NCBI GenBank assembly: GCA_963680875.1
Contig: OY804586.1
Span: 51,122,203 to 51,186,202 of the forward strand
From: Bathymodiolus brooksi
Taxonomy: Eukaryota > Mollusca > Bivalvia > Mytilida > Modiolidae
Length of the DNA: 64,000 nt
Direction: 5' to 3'
Both the position numbers and the translations under genes were made by a program. The notes under the pieces are model-generated. The model ran no database searches, was not told the DNA's origin, and was given only the letters and a program-made list of their open reading frames with translations. This document shows, one piece after another, positions 11,266 through 23,000 of this stretch (position 1 is its first letter; the number at the start of each line of letters is the position of its first letter).

Positions 11266-12329
11266 ATAGGTAAAATAGTTGTCAAAGCAATACCATATTC
11301 GGTGACGTAAATGTCAAAAATATTTTTACATCCGTGTAGTAATTAAGTAGTTCATAACTATATACATAAAATGCCTGCCTTTAATAAAGTGGATAGTGTG
11401 CGTGTAGCTATTTATTATCAACTTGAAATTAAAAAAGCGTTTACATAGAAAATATCATAAAATTACATTTATGTTTTTTTTTTACTTGTTTTAAGATTGT
11501 ATCTTATAATTTTATATGCAAATATAATTTTCAAATAAAATTTTAATTTTTTAACTTATTTGCTCTAATTGTATATTTAAGATAATACGCAATTTTAATA
11601 CGAATATAGGTTTGAAAAATAAAACCCCTTTTAAATAAAATAGTACGTCATATTCTAGTTTTTATTCGCGATTTGCTGTCATCAATACCTATAATGTTTC
11701 AAATATATAATAAAACATATTCGTTTTTGTATGCACTGTTCTTATTTGATATCTTTCTCACATCTGTGTGACCCATTCAAAGTCATGTCAATTATTTATA
11801 TGGTTGAGTAGTTTATCGACAACATAAACGTTTTGATGACAGTGATCTTTCCTATTGATAGTACATAAGTAATTTGGGCTTTGGAATGTATACGCTTTTG
11901 TATTCCGACACAAATACATTAAAAGAACGATTTGATCTTGTGCTATTCAATTGTTTAAGCTTTCTAATATTTCAATCTTTCTTCCGCTTGTTCTGTTTCG
12001 TTTTAAGGCGGGGATTTGATTTTTAGATCTTATCATATGTGTGGCAATTTGACGCATGCTCAGGTTTCATGAATGATACGAATATAATTCAATATGTCAT
12101 GGGTCATATTTAAAACAAAACTGCTACTCATAACGTACAAAGTAAACATTGACAATTCTCGTTGACTAATTAAGTATAAATAATTAATTTGCACATTCAG
12201 GTTATTTGTGAACATGTTTTATAATTAGATTACAAGTAAAATACATTTTCATAATTCTAAGCCATCTACCTGTACATTGTAGGTAAAATACAATTTCAAG
12301 AAAATGCAAAATGCTAAAACATTATTTTG
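11266..12329. other. AT-rich intergenic, no feature
   Basis: About 1 kb of very AT-rich sequence with many short A or T runs. No exon-like ORF, RNA or repeat copy that I can support. Confidence 0.4.
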
Positions 12330-12604
12330 ATTTTGATGTGATTTTTGGTGTTTTAACGCCACTTTCAGCAATATTTCAGCTATATCATGGCGACCAGTTT
12401 TAGTGGTGGAAGAAGCCGGAATACCCGGAGATAACCACCGACAATGGGCAAGCAACTGGTAAACTTTATCACTTGCGGCTGTGAGTCGAGTGCACCCTTT
12501 TTGCAATGTACAAAGCCGGGCACGAACCCACGCGGTATTGGTGATAGGCTTGTATGAGTTGTTAGGTAATCCAACTACCTAACTCACTGAGCCACCCAAG
12601 CCCC
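12330..12604 (-). mobile_element. SINE type A, full length
   Basis: On the minus strand: GGGGCTTGGGTGGCTCAGTG (A-box), TACAAGCCTATCACCAATAC, GTGGGTTCGTGCCCGG (B-box), AAAGGGTGCACTCGACTCAC, GTTTACCAGTTGCTTGCCCA, the core GCCATGATATAGCTGAAATA, GTGGCGTTAAAACACC and an AAATC-type tail. This is a good reference for the complete type A element of about 270 bp. Confidence 0.92.
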
Positions 12605-12817
12605 GTTAAAATATTAAAACTGGTTCGTGCCATTGTTATATGTATTGGAACCACATAACCGCCAAACCATTTTTACAACATTGCACAAATGCGAGTACGA
12701 TTTACTTGCATAAATCAATATCATTATAATAAGAAAGAAAACGCAAGGCAATATTTCTTCTTTTTTTTTATTCTTATTTTTATTATTCATTTTCTAACAT
12801 TTTCATTTTGATAATTA

Positions 12818-13006
12818 GGGGTCGTCGTTGTCGTAATCGTATGGTAGTTGGATTTACAACTAACTATGCAATCAGTGCCTATCACTACTAACGTTATGGT
12901 CGATACTACATTTTGTGATTAAATTTCTCCGGTTCCTCCGGTTTACTCCACCAATAAAACTGAAAGCCACGATATAACTCAAATATTTTTGAAAGTGGTG
13001 TTAAAG
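12818..13006 (+). mobile_element. SINE type B with internal deletion
   Basis: The head GGGGTCGTCGTTGTCG with ATGCAATCAGTGCCTATCAC is followed after a gap by GGTTTACTCCACCAATAAAA and CACGATATAACTCAAATATT, then GTGGTGTTAAA. Confidence 0.85.
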
Positions 13007-13440
13007 AAAATGACCCCTTACCTTAACCCCTTAAGATAATTGAAAATCATCCGACACAAGAGACACCTCGAAAACAAACAAAGCAAATAAACTAGTACCA
13101 TGCGTGGGGATGAACCAGAATGCTCGTGTAGAGTTAGGCATTTTTCATGTCTTATAAGACACCCGATGTCTTACTGATTGTCAATTTCGGAAAAAAAACG
13201 TTGTTTGTAATAGAGAGAAAGTAAACATGAAAGGATCCATTGAATTTTGAAAAATTGATTTTCGTACCGGTAACCAGTTCGTGATGACTAACGTTTAAGT
13301 TTTGTAGCAATGATTTTAACCTAGGGACAACGTATTCTTGTTTGAGTAGCTGTTCATCAGCAGTAGGTCTCTGTCCAGGAAATATCTGCACTGTGCAGAA
13401 GTTTTAGAATAATATGCGAATTCTGAAATGTACTTGCATA

Positions 13441-13706
13441 GGGTTAGGATTATAGTGTTTAACGCCACTTTCAACAATATTTCAGCTATATCGTGACGGT
13501 CAATTTTATTGGTGGAGGAAACCGGAGTACGTGGAGAAAACCACCGACCTGTCACAAGTCACTGACAAATTTTATCACATAACGTTGTATCGAATATGCT
13601 TCGCCTTAGCAGGATTCGAACTCACAACGCTAGTCGTTATTTACACTAATTGCACAGGTAGTTGTAAATCCAACTATCATAATATCAGGACCACGATGGT
13701 TCCTAG
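13441..13706 (-). mobile_element. SINE type B, full length, 20 bp target-site duplication
   Basis: The element is flanked by TTCTGAAATGTACTTGCATA (13421-13440) and TTCTGAAATGTACTTGTATA (13707-13726), one mismatch in 20. Core and head are complete: GCCACTTTCAACAATATTTC and CTATATCGTGACGGTCAATT on the plus strand, GATTCGAACTCACAAC (B-box complement) and CAACTATCATAATATCAGG toward the head. The 3' tail on the minus strand ends in CCTAACCC. Confidence 0.93.
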
Positions 13707-13726
13707 TTCTGAAATGTACTTGTATA

Positions 13727-14519
13727 ATGTAAGACAAGGGGTAAAATTGGCGAATAATTAGATGAACAATTTATTTCGGGCATTAAGGGTACTTTTATGA
13801 AGGTTTGACATATCAAGTATATTATTTATGTACCAGTGAGTATATACTACAGTTCTTGTTGTTTTTCTTAAGTTCACAACACAAAGTAAGGTCAATTTTT
13901 GTTAAACTGGTAACACCCAGTGATTAAATATATTTTAATTAAAACCGTCATTTACAATGTATAGTCTAGATGTTATCTAAATCCTGGGTTAGCCACACAA
14001 CAACGCAATGTACTGAAATATATATGGGTGTAGATTAATTTTAATTTTGAAATGAAGTGTAAAAGTGTCAACATTATGACTATCATTGTACTTTATCTTT
14101 TTAGAGAGGCTTGACCGTACCAAAAATAAGTTTGTTTCCTATGATTTATGTTTGTGTACAAATACTGTATTATATTTTTCCATTGAATACTTCAGCGTTG
14201 CTGGATTGGTTAACCATAGCCAGAAATGAGGTGAAAATTACCAATTTGCATTATGCAATATGGCGACCTGGTATTTTTCATATGTTCTATACCGAAGATA
14301 TTTTAGTTACCGTGAAACTAGCTACTTCAGGAGGGGGGTATGAATCAGATGTGGATTTTGAAAAGTGAGGGCAGGTTAAAAACGAGATATATTACGACAA
14401 CATGGATGATTTAAATTTCCCCTTTGTGAACTTTCGATCTATATGTAAATGTAGTAACATTCCAGCAGCATTTGCATATGAAATATATCTCTCTCAATTG
14501 TTACTATATATTCCAGAGC
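13727..14519. other. No recognised feature
   Basis: AT-rich sequence. The 85-codon ORF at 14111-14368 shows no motif that I recognise and lacks support as a gene. Confidence 0.35.
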
Positions 14520-15005
14520 TTGTGGTTCTAATAATGATTTCTTTGAAAGAGTGGAACTGCTAGCAAGGACGCTACTGAGTCAAGGTTCCTGATGAATAAG
14601 TTGAAGTCATCATTTTGAAAGTTTTACGGTCACCACCATGGATCTGGTAAACCGTTACTGAATATCTGTGTCACAAATGATCACGGACATATCTGTTAGT
14701 CGTATTCATAATCCGTCCTTTCTCCATTCATGCTTTATCGCCGGCGTTTTAAAGAGAGTGACACGACGGGTGTTAATAGTGGGGAAGGTACTGCTTACTC
14801 GATCGGAGCACCTGCGTTCCGTTCATCTCAGGTTTTTTGTGTGGTTTGTATTGCCCAGCCTTTGGTGTTCTGTGTAGTGTTTTGTGGGCCACTGCGTGTT
14901 ATTAAGTCCTTCTTTTGACCATGGTATTGTCCGTTCGTCGATTTATGGCTTCTGATTACCCTTTTGGTATTATCAATTTCTCCTTATTTCCTACGCACTG
15001 TAATA
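14520..15005 (+). mobile_element. Retroelement 3' end with decayed coding remnant, family P
   Basis: The first part (14555-14700) reads as a broken protein: ESRFLMNKLKSSF, a stop, then KFYGHHH. I recall similar residues at the C-terminal end of a reverse-transcriptase ORF common in bivalves, probably Penelope-like. Stops and frame breaks make it a pseudogene. The non-coding tail follows: ACACGACGGGTGTTAATAGT, TCGGAGCACCTGCG, and GATTACCCTTTTGGTATTAT at the end. This copy links the tails in the window to a coding retroelement. Confidence 0.65.
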
Positions 15006-15069
15006 TTAAAAGTTTGAAGATATCACTAAATTATAAGGCTGGGTTTTAATAGGTAGGGCAAGATACATT

Positions 15070-15660
15070 TTGTTGACCTGCAAATTGTTAGGCAGTTGGT
15101 CATTCCTTCATTTACGGCTTCTGGTTACTCATGTACTATCTAGTGGAGCAGGAACTGGTTATCCTTCCGGAGCACTTGATTTCACCACCGTTTGTAGTGA
15201 GTTTTGTGTTGCTCGATCTTTGATTTTCTGTGTAGTGTATTGTAGACCGTTGTTTGTCAGTTTGTAGTGAGTTTTGTGTTGCTCGATCTTTTATTTTCTG
15301 TGTAGTGTATTGTAGACCGTTGTTTGTCAGTTTGTAGTGAGTTTTGTGTTGCTCGATCTTTGATTTTCTGTGTAGTGTATTGTAGACCGTTGTTTGTCAG
15401 TTTGTAGTGAGTTTTGTGTTGCTCGATCTTTGATTTTCTGTGTAGTGTATTGTAGACCGTTGTTTGTCAGTTTGTAGTGAGTTTTGTGTTGCTCGATCTT
15501 TGATTTTCTGTGTAGTGTATTGTAGACCGTTGTTTGTCCGTTTGTCCTTTTTCTTTTGGTCATTACGTTGTTCGTCTTTGTTGTTCTGTCCTTCTGCGAT
15601 GTATGGATTTTATTTACCCCTTTGGTATCTTCTAACTCTTTAAGTTTTTTCTTAGTTTCC
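15070..15660 (+). mobile_element. Retroelement tail family P hosting the 70 bp array
   Basis: CTAGTGGAGCAGGAACTGG and CCTTCCGGAGCACTTGATTT precede the array, and GTTTGTCCTTTTTCTTTTGG with CCCCTTTGGTATCTTC follow it, so the tail is in normal order with an expansion inside. The first 50 bases look like the end of another family P copy (CATTTACGGCTTCTGG). Confidence 0.78.
15191..15540. repeat. 70 bp tandem array, exactly 5 copies
   Basis: Units start TTTGTAGTGAGTTTTGTGTT at 15191, 15261, 15331, 15401 and 15471 and end TGTTTGTCAG or, in the last, TGTTTGTCCG. Copies are nearly identical (one G to T change in unit 2), so the expansion is recent. The unit is the family P segment running from the GTGTTGCTCGATC block to the GACCGTTGTTTGTC block. 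Confidence 0.96.
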
Positions 15661-15833
15661 AATATTGAAAATGAGACAAATTACCTAAAAAATGAAAGTG
15701 AATTTTTTTTTAATGAGAACCAAGACATGTTCAGTGTTCTTGGAACAAAATGAAAATCAAAGAGGGCGAAGCATAATATTAGCTCCTAACAGACGCATAA
15801 GTTTGTGCATAAAATATCTGAAATACATAAAAT

Positions 15834-15943
15834 AAGGGTAATAACAAAATTACCGAACTCCGAACAATCTTACAAAGGGAAAGTCAAAATTCATAAGTAT
15901 ATAAGCAGACAAAATCAGTCAACAACCTGAAAACTGTGAAAAT
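15834..15943 (+). repeat. Dispersed repeat R3, truncated copy
   Basis: Matches the first 110 bases of 11017-11265 (AAGGGTAATAACAAAATTAC through GAAAACTGTGAAAA) and then diverges completely. Confidence 0.8.
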
Positions 15944-16179
15944 GATGGAGTTCGATGACACAAAATCTAACAAAGAATGACAATTGGTTGTAAACTTTCC
16001 GGAGTAGAATTATATTTTCCAACTAACGATAAAATTCTATTTACCAATCTTGTAAATAATTATAGCTTTTAAACTCGAGGTTTCCGCGTGATATAAAAAA
16101 TACAAATTGATGATTATTTTGCATTCAGCCAATGTGAAAAAAAAATGCTTAAATCGGTTAAAAAATAATTAAAGAAGAA

Positions 16180-16390
16180 TAAAAAACAGCAAAAAAAAAA
16201 AAAAAAATTACAGAAAAAAAACCAAGAAAAAAAACCAACATAAAATCAACAAAAAAGAAAAAGAAGCACAAACAAAAAAAAAAAACAATAACAAAAACAA
16301 AGCTAAGCAAAAAATAAAGCAAAAAACAAAAATCAAAACAAAACAAAAATACAAAAAAGAAAAACAGAGCAAAACAAAAAAACTAAAAAA
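16180..16390. repeat. A-rich low-complexity tract
   Basis: About 200 bp of A runs broken by single C, G or T. Long frames on the minus strand here are only phenylalanine-rich translations of poly-T. Confidence 0.85.
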
Positions 16391-16669
16391 ACATTGTCAT
16401 TTGAAAGCCTTTGTGGATTTCAACAATTATTCATTGGATTGTCGACGGAAACATTGAAATTTCGTTTGGTAATCAATTATTTTTAGCTTGAAAAAACAGT
16501 CTTGTGATCAAAATCCAATGTAAATATGACGAATATTTATAAAGAAAAGCCTTCACAGTTTTCAGATAGCTACAGAAAATCGTAGTTTTCACCGATCAGT
16601 TCTACTATATCTATTCTAGCTTTCCTATCTATTTACCCGCAATTAGAATTATGGTCACCATTGCCGGAT

Positions 16670-16827
16670 TTATATAAAGAGAGGCCCTAGGCTATTTCGC
16701 GAGGTCACTCTTAACCTCCACCCTTTCGATTAGAGCCAGATTGAAGCGCGCTTAATCAATCTGAATAAAGTGGAGGATGTTGACTGGTGTTTATCACTCT
16801 CCAATATTCAAAAATGGAGTGTAGCTG
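16670..16827 (+). repeat. Dispersed repeat R4, second copy
   Basis: AAAGAGAGGCCCTAGGCTAT, CTTAATCAATCTGAATAAAG and AAATGGAGTG match the minus strand of 3995-4165. Confidence 0.6.
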
Positions 16828-16873
16828 AAGGGTTGTTTAGATAGTACAGTGCATTATGACAGCATATGTATGA

Positions 16874-17142
16874 TTTGACTGATTGATTGATTTTTGGTGT
16901 TTAACGCCACTTTCAGCAGTATTTCAGCTATATCATGGCGACCAGTTTTAGTAGTGGAAGAAGCCGGATTTCCGGAGAGACCATGGGCAAGCAACTGGTA
17001 AACTTTATCACTTGCGGCTGCGAGTCGACTGCACCCTTTTTTGTAATTTACAAAGCCGGGCACGAACATACGCCGTATTGGTGATAGGCTTGTATGAGTT
17101 GCTAGGTAATCCAACTACCTAACGCATTGAGCCACCGGGCCC
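16874..17142 (-). mobile_element. SINE type A, flanked by a 40 bp direct repeat
   Basis: A full type A element by the same landmarks as 12330-12604. It is flanked by direct repeats 16834-16873 and 17143-17182, each 40 bp, starting TGTTTAGA and ending GCATATGTATGA, with 4 differences. That is longer than usual target-site duplications for SINEs. Confidence 0.9.
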
Positions 17143-17561
17143 TGTTTAGAGAGTACAGTGCGTCATAACAGCATATGTATGAAAATCCAATGACAATGTC
17201 AAACATATTATACCCTTTGGACGGTGGCCCCTTAAAGTTTTACGCTCAAGGCTTCAACCTGTCAAGCATATAGATAAATCCAGCACTGATGGTAACAATA
17301 TGGCCGATACTGCTTAATATAGTTTGAAATGGGCTGGCTAACTGGATTGACCACATATATTATGTATTATAAAATAGCATTTGGTTGACCGCATATATTA
17401 TGTATTAGAAAATAACATTTCAGAATTGAAATTTGTAGGGATGTAAAAACTGAGCATATTATCACGTATTATATATCTACAAATATATAGAATTAGATAA
17501 ACCTTAAGTAGGTGGAAATGTGTTTCTAATTACACACTGCTGCACGAACAAATGCTTTGAT

Positions 17562-17831
17562 TTATTTGATTTTTGGTGCTTAACCCCACCTTCAGCAATA
17601 TTTCAGCAATATCATGGCGACCAGTTTTAGTGGTGGAAGAAGCCTGAGTACCCGGAGAGAACCACCGACCATGGGCAAGCAACTGGTAAATTTGATCACT
17701 TGCGACTGCGAGTCGAGTGCACCCTTTTTGTTATTTACAGAGCCGGGCGCGAACCCACGCCGTATTGGTGGTAGGCTTGTATGAGTTGTTAGGTAATCGA
17801 ACTATCTTAACTCATTGAGCAACCCGGGCCC
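17562..17831 (-). mobile_element. SINE type A, full length
   Basis: Complete from head (GGGCCCGGGTTGCTCAATGA on the minus strand) through TTGCTTGCCCATGGTCGGTG and the core GCCATGATATTGCTGAAATA to an AAATC-rich end at 17562. It sits 20 bp from repeat R3 copy 2. Confidence 0.92.
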
Positions 17832-17850
17832 TTAGAATATGGATGTAAAT

Positions 17851-18100
17851 AAGGGTAATAACAAAATTACCGAAACTCCGAACAATCTTACAAAGGGAAA
17901 GTCAAAACTCATAATTATATAAACAGACAAAATCAGTCAACAACCGGAAAACTGTGAAAACCGTAATGACCCTGACTTGGTACAGGCATTTCAAAAGAAA
18001 TGGTGGGTTGAATCAGATTTTAAGGCGCCAAACCTCCCGCTCTCATTACGGTTCAAAGGTTCCGGCTGTCACTATAACAGTATTTAAATACAGGAACAAA
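17851..18100 (+). repeat. Dispersed repeat R3, young copy 2
   Basis: Near-identical to 11017-11265 over its whole length. It has the same CCTGACTTGGTACAGGCATT and the same 3' end near AATACAGGAACAAA. Confidence 0.8.
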
Positions 18101-19080
18101 GATACTATCCAATTTTATATTTAGATTCAGATTAAAGTAAATGGTTGTTTTTATTGCTGTTCTACATTTCACAGTCACATTGGGTACTTCCATCATAAGT
18201 ACAATTCATAGAAGAAAATGTAGTCTTTGCCTCGTACCCTTAAATAAGCGTGAAATGGGTCGCAGCAGCCTCAATCTTAGTCGCTCTGATGATATTTATT
18301 TGCTAAGCATAATTGTTTTTTTCAAAGAAACCAAAATACTTGTGAAATAATATTATAAAACATACTTTATATATATATATATATAATATATATATAGTCT
18401 TCATCATTTTGATATGTACTTTATTATTAAAACGTGACAGCAAATATTGTCAACGTAATCTTGCACTTTTATAATATCATATAACACTGCAGATTAATAA
18501 CAGAAACATAAATATTTTAAATAACAACAGAATATTAAAAGTGTCTTTGTACTATAAAAATGTATTAACATAAATTGCGAGTTTAAAATTTGTGTTAAAG
18601 GCGTGGACTGATCATTGTCTGTGTGCACAATATCAAGTTACGGTAAATTTACTACTTGAGTAGAGATATAACATAACTGACAAATTTAGAATAAAAAGAT
18701 AATATCATACTAACACAAAAGTGAAAAATGACAATTCTCCTTGATAAATTAGCTAGGTAAACATTTGACATTAAAAGTGTCATGTGTTGTCAAAAACGAG
18801 CATTTTTATGACATATTTCTGTCTTAAAAGTACATAAACCATTCATACGCGCTATATATTACAGGTTATTTTCTATTCATGTAAAGTACATGTGTAACTA
18901 AGAATGGAAAGAGAAAAAAAAACCAATTATCATAATTAAATGAAAATTAATTATTTTTCACATTAGCGTTTCTATTTTTAGATACATGTACTACATAGAT
19001 GTCACTACATATTATTTACGACTTATTTATAGACTTTGTAGGTACAGGTAATAACTAGGACGCACATGATCAGACAGAAA
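18101..19080. other. AT-rich intergenic, no supported gene
   Basis: Contains an (AT)n tract near 18370-18396. A 69-codon ORF at 18141-18350 starts with a hydrophobic stretch (MVVFIAVLHFTVTLG) that could pass as a signal peptide, but nothing else supports coding and it begins next to a repeat copy. Confidence 0.35.
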
Positions 19081-19084
19081 TTGA

Positions 19085-19796
19085 TGACGTGCTCGTCTCG
19101 GGTACGGTAGAGCCTGCGGCGAGCCCCGCTTAGGTCAAACTAAAGACTTTAATATTGGCACTTGCTAATCACACGTCACTAAGGAGCAAGAGTAAAGACT
19201 ACAGAGACGTGCAAAAAGTATTCGGTCACTGTAATTTTTTACTATATATTTCATATAAAACCACATTTTTTTAAAAACATTATTCCAAAGTCGACTCTTG
19301 TTCGATTTTGATGATTGTTTTTACCAATTAAATGTAGTTTTACACTGTAATTTTAGCATAATTTTATAATCAATAAATTTTATGAGTTCACGAGTTAAAC
19401 ACGAAGCTAAATTTTGAACGTCAAAAAAACACAATACAATGATAGTACATTTGGAGACAAATAATATAAATTTGTGTTTAAATCATGAATATTTAAAATA
19501 TGTGCTTCAATAAAATATTTTGAAATAATCACAGAAAACTACATGCATTCTCGCTTCTGTTGGTAAATATATCATCAAAATCGAAGAAGAATTGACTTTG
19601 GAATAATGGTTTGAAAAATTGTGGTTTTATATGAAATATATAGTCAAAAATTACAGTGACCGAATACTTTTTTCACGTCTCTGTAGTTGTCTTAGAATCA
19701 CGAACATGTGGATTGTTGTGTCGGTAAGGTCAAAACAAAGACTATCAAATTGGTATTTGCCGCTTGTCTGCTAAGCACCTGACATTAAAGAGTAAG
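19085..19796 (+). mobile_element. SINE type C body, interrupted by a Tc1-type MITE
   Basis: Blocks ACTAAAGACTTTAATATTGG, CTTGCTAATCACACGTCACT, AGGAGCAAGAGTAAAGACT and, after the MITE, TTGTCTTAGAATCACG, TGTCGGTAAGGTCAAAAC, TTGGTATTTGCC and CATTAAAGAGTAAG match the body of the element at 30085-30310. This is the single-copy relative of the 59 bp satellite unit that follows. Confidence 0.65.
19202..19683. mobile_element. Tc1/mariner-type MITE, 482 bp
   Basis: The ends are long inverted repeats of about 120 bp. The left begins CAGAGACGTGCAAAAAGTAT and the right, reverse-complemented, CAGAGACGTGAAAAAAGTAT; both continue TCGGTCACTGTAATTTTT. The flanks are TA on both sides (19200-19201, 19684-19685). 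The GCAAAAAGTATTCGG motif is typical of Tc1 termini. There is no transposase, so it is non-autonomous. Confidence 0.93.
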
Positions 19797-20021
19797 GAGG
19801 GCATGGGTGGCTCAATGAGTTAGGTAGTTGGATTACCTAACAACTCATACAAGCCTATCACCAATACGCAGCCGCAAGTGATAAAGTTTACCAGTTGCTT
19901 GCCCATGGTCGGTGGTTCTCTCCGCATACTTCGGATTCTTCCACCACTAATAGTGGTCGCCATGATATAGCTGAAATATTGCTTAAAGTGGTGTTAAACA
20001 CCAAAAATCAAAATCAAATCT
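19797..20021 (+). mobile_element. SINE type A with 13 bp target-site duplication
   Basis: Flanked by ATTAAAGAGTAAG at 19784-19796 and 20022-20034, identical. It runs GGGCATGGGTGGCTCAATGA, TACAAGCCTATCACCAATAC, then lacks the B-box part and resumes at CGCAGCCGCAAGTGATAAAG, with the full core and an AAATC tail. It landed in the SINE type C body just ahead of the 59 bp array. Confidence 0.94.
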
Positions 20022-20034
20022 ATTAAAGAGTAAG

Positions 20035-23000
20035 ATTAAAGACTGGTTGGTTCAGAATCATGATAAATTGGAGTGTCGTGTCGGTGAAATCAAGGTAAAG
20101 ACTGGTTGGTTCAGAATCATGATAATGTGGAGTGTCGTGTCGGTGAAATCAAGGTAAAGACAGGTTGGTTCAGAATCATAATAATGTGGAGTGTCGTGTC
20201 GGTGGAATCAAGGTAAAGACAGGTTGGTTCAGAATCATGATAATATGGAGTGTCGTGTCGGTGAAATCAAGGTAAAGACAGGTTGGTTCAGAATCATGAT
20301 AATATGGAGTGTCGTGTCGGTGAAATCAAGGTAAAGACAGGTTGGTTCAGAATCATAATAATGTGGAGTGTCGTGTCGGTGAAATCAAGGTAAAGACAGG
20401 TTGGTTCAGAATCATGATAATATGGAGTGTCGTGTCGGTGAAATCAAGGTAAAGACAGGTTGGTTCAGAATCATGATAATATGGAGTGTCGTGTCGGTGA
20501 AATCAAGGTAAAGACAGGTTGGTTCAGAATCATAATAATGTGGAGTGTCGTGTCGGTGGAATCAAGGTAAAGACAGGTTGGTTCAGAATCATGAAAATAT
20601 GGAGTGTCGTGTCGGTGAAATCAAGGTAAAGACAGGTTGGTTCAGAATCATAATAATGTGGAGTGTCGTGTCGGTGAAATCAAGGTAAAGACAGGTTGGT
20701 TCATAATCATGATAATATGGAGTGTCGTGTCGGTGAAATCAAGGTAAAGACAGGTTGGTTCAGAATCATAATAATGTGGAGTGTCGTGTCGGTGAAATCA
20801 AGGTAAAGACTGGTTGGTTCAGAATCATGATAATATGGAGTGTCGTGTCGGTGAAATCAAGGTAAAGACAGGTTGGTTCAGAATCATGATAATATGGAGT
20901 GTCGTGTCGGTGAAATCAAGGTAAAGACAGGTTGGTTCAGAATCATAATAATGTGGAGTGTCGTGTCGATGAAATCAAGGTAAAGACTGGTTGGTTCAGA
21001 ATCATGATAATATGGAGTGTCGTGTCGGTGAAATCAAGGTAAAGACTGGTTGGTTCAGAATCATAATAATGTGGAGTGTCGTGTCGGTGAAATCAAGGTA
21101 AAGACAGGTTGGTTCAGAATCATGATAATATGGAGTGTCGTGTCGGTGAAATCAAGGTAAAGACAGGTTGGTTCAGAATCATAATAATGTGGAGTGTCGT
21201 GTCGGTGGAATCAAGGTAAAGACAGGTTGGTTCAGAATCATGATAATATGGAGTGTCGTGTCGGTGAAATCAAGGTAAAGACAGGTTGGTTCAGAATCAT
21301 AATAATGTGGAGTGTCGTGTCGGTGAAATCAAGGTAAATACAGGTTGGTTCAGAATCATGATAATGTGGAGTGTCGTGTCGGTGAAATCAAGGTAAATAC
21401 AGGTTGGTTCAGAATCATGATAATATGGAGTGTCGTGTCGGTGAAATCAAGGTAAAGACTGGTTGGTTCAGAATCATAATAATGTGGAGTGTCGTGTCGG
21501 TGAAATCAAGGTAAAGACAGGTTGGTTCAGAATCATAATAATGTGGAGTGTCGTGTCGGTGAAATCAAGGTAAAGACTGGTTGGTTCAGAATCATGATAA
21601 TATGGAGTGTCGTGTCGGTGAAATCAAGGTAAAGACAGGTTGGTTCAGAATCATGATAATATGGAGTGTCGTGTCGGTGAAATCAAGGTAAAGACAGGTT
21701 GGTTCAGAATCATAATAATGTGGAGTGTCGTGTCGGTGAAATCAAGGTAAAGACTGGTTGGTTCAGAATCATGATAATATGGAGTGTCGTGTCGGTGAAA
21801 TCAAGGTAAAGACAGGTTGGTTCAGAATCATAATATTGTGGAGTGTCGTGTCGGTGAAATCAAGGTAAAGACAGGTTGGTTCAGAATCATAAAAATGTGG
21901 AGTGTCGTGTCGGTGGAATGAAGGTAAAGACAGGTTGGTTCAGAATCATGATAATATCGAGTGTCGTGTCGGTGAAATCAAGGTAAAGACAGGTTGGTTC
22001 AGAATCATAATAATGTGGAGTGTCGTGTCGGTGAAATCAAGGTAAAGACAGGTTGGTTCAGAATCATAATAATGTGGAGTGTCGTGTCGGTGAAATCAAG
22101 GTAAAGACAGGTTGGTTCAGAATCATAATAATATGGAGTGTCGTGTCGGTGAAATCAAGGTAAAGACAGGTTGGTTCAGAATCATAATAATGTGGAGTGT
22201 CGTGTCGGTGAAATCAAGGTAAAGACAGGTTGGTTCAGAATCATAATAATGTGGAGTGTCGTGTCGGTGAAATCAAGGTAAAGACAGGTTGGTTCAGAAT
22301 CATAATAATATGGAGTGTCGTGTCGGTGAAATCAAGGTAAAGACAGGTTGGTTCAGAATCATGATAATGTGGAGTGTCGTGTCGGTGAAATCAAGGTAAA
22401 GACAGGTTGGTTCAGAATCATAATAATATGGAGTGTCGTGTCGGTGAAATCAAGGTAAAGACAGGTTGGTTCAGAATCATAATAATATGGAGTGTCGTGT
22501 CGGTGAAATCAAGGTAAAGACAGGTTGGTTCAGAATCATAATAATATGGAGTGTCGTGTCGGTGAAATCAAGGTAAAGACAGGTTGGTTCAGAATCATAA
22601 TAATGTGGAGTGTCGTGTCGGTGAAATCAAGGTAAAGACAGGTTGGTTCAGAATCATAATAATATGGAGTGTCGTGTCGGTGAAATCAAGGTAAAGACAG
22701 GTTGGTTCAGAATCATGATAATATGGAGTGTCGTGTCGGTGAAATCAAGGTAAAGACAGGTTGGTTCAGAATCATGATAATATGGAGTGTCGTGTCGGTG
22801 GAATCAAGGTAAAGACTGGTTGGTTCAGAATCATGATAATGTGGAGTGTCGTGTCGGTGAAATCAAGGTAAAGACAGGTTGGTTCAGAATCATAATAATG
22901 TGGAGTGTCGTGTCGGTGAAATCAAGGTAAAGACAGGTTGGTTCAGAATCATAATAATATGGAGTGTCGTGTCGGTGAAATCAAGGTAAAGACAGGTTGG

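Noticed and set aside
18141..18350. 69-codon ORF with a hydrophobic start
   Set aside because: No homology recognised, no splice-linked partner exon found, and ORFs of this size are expected by chance in 64 kb.
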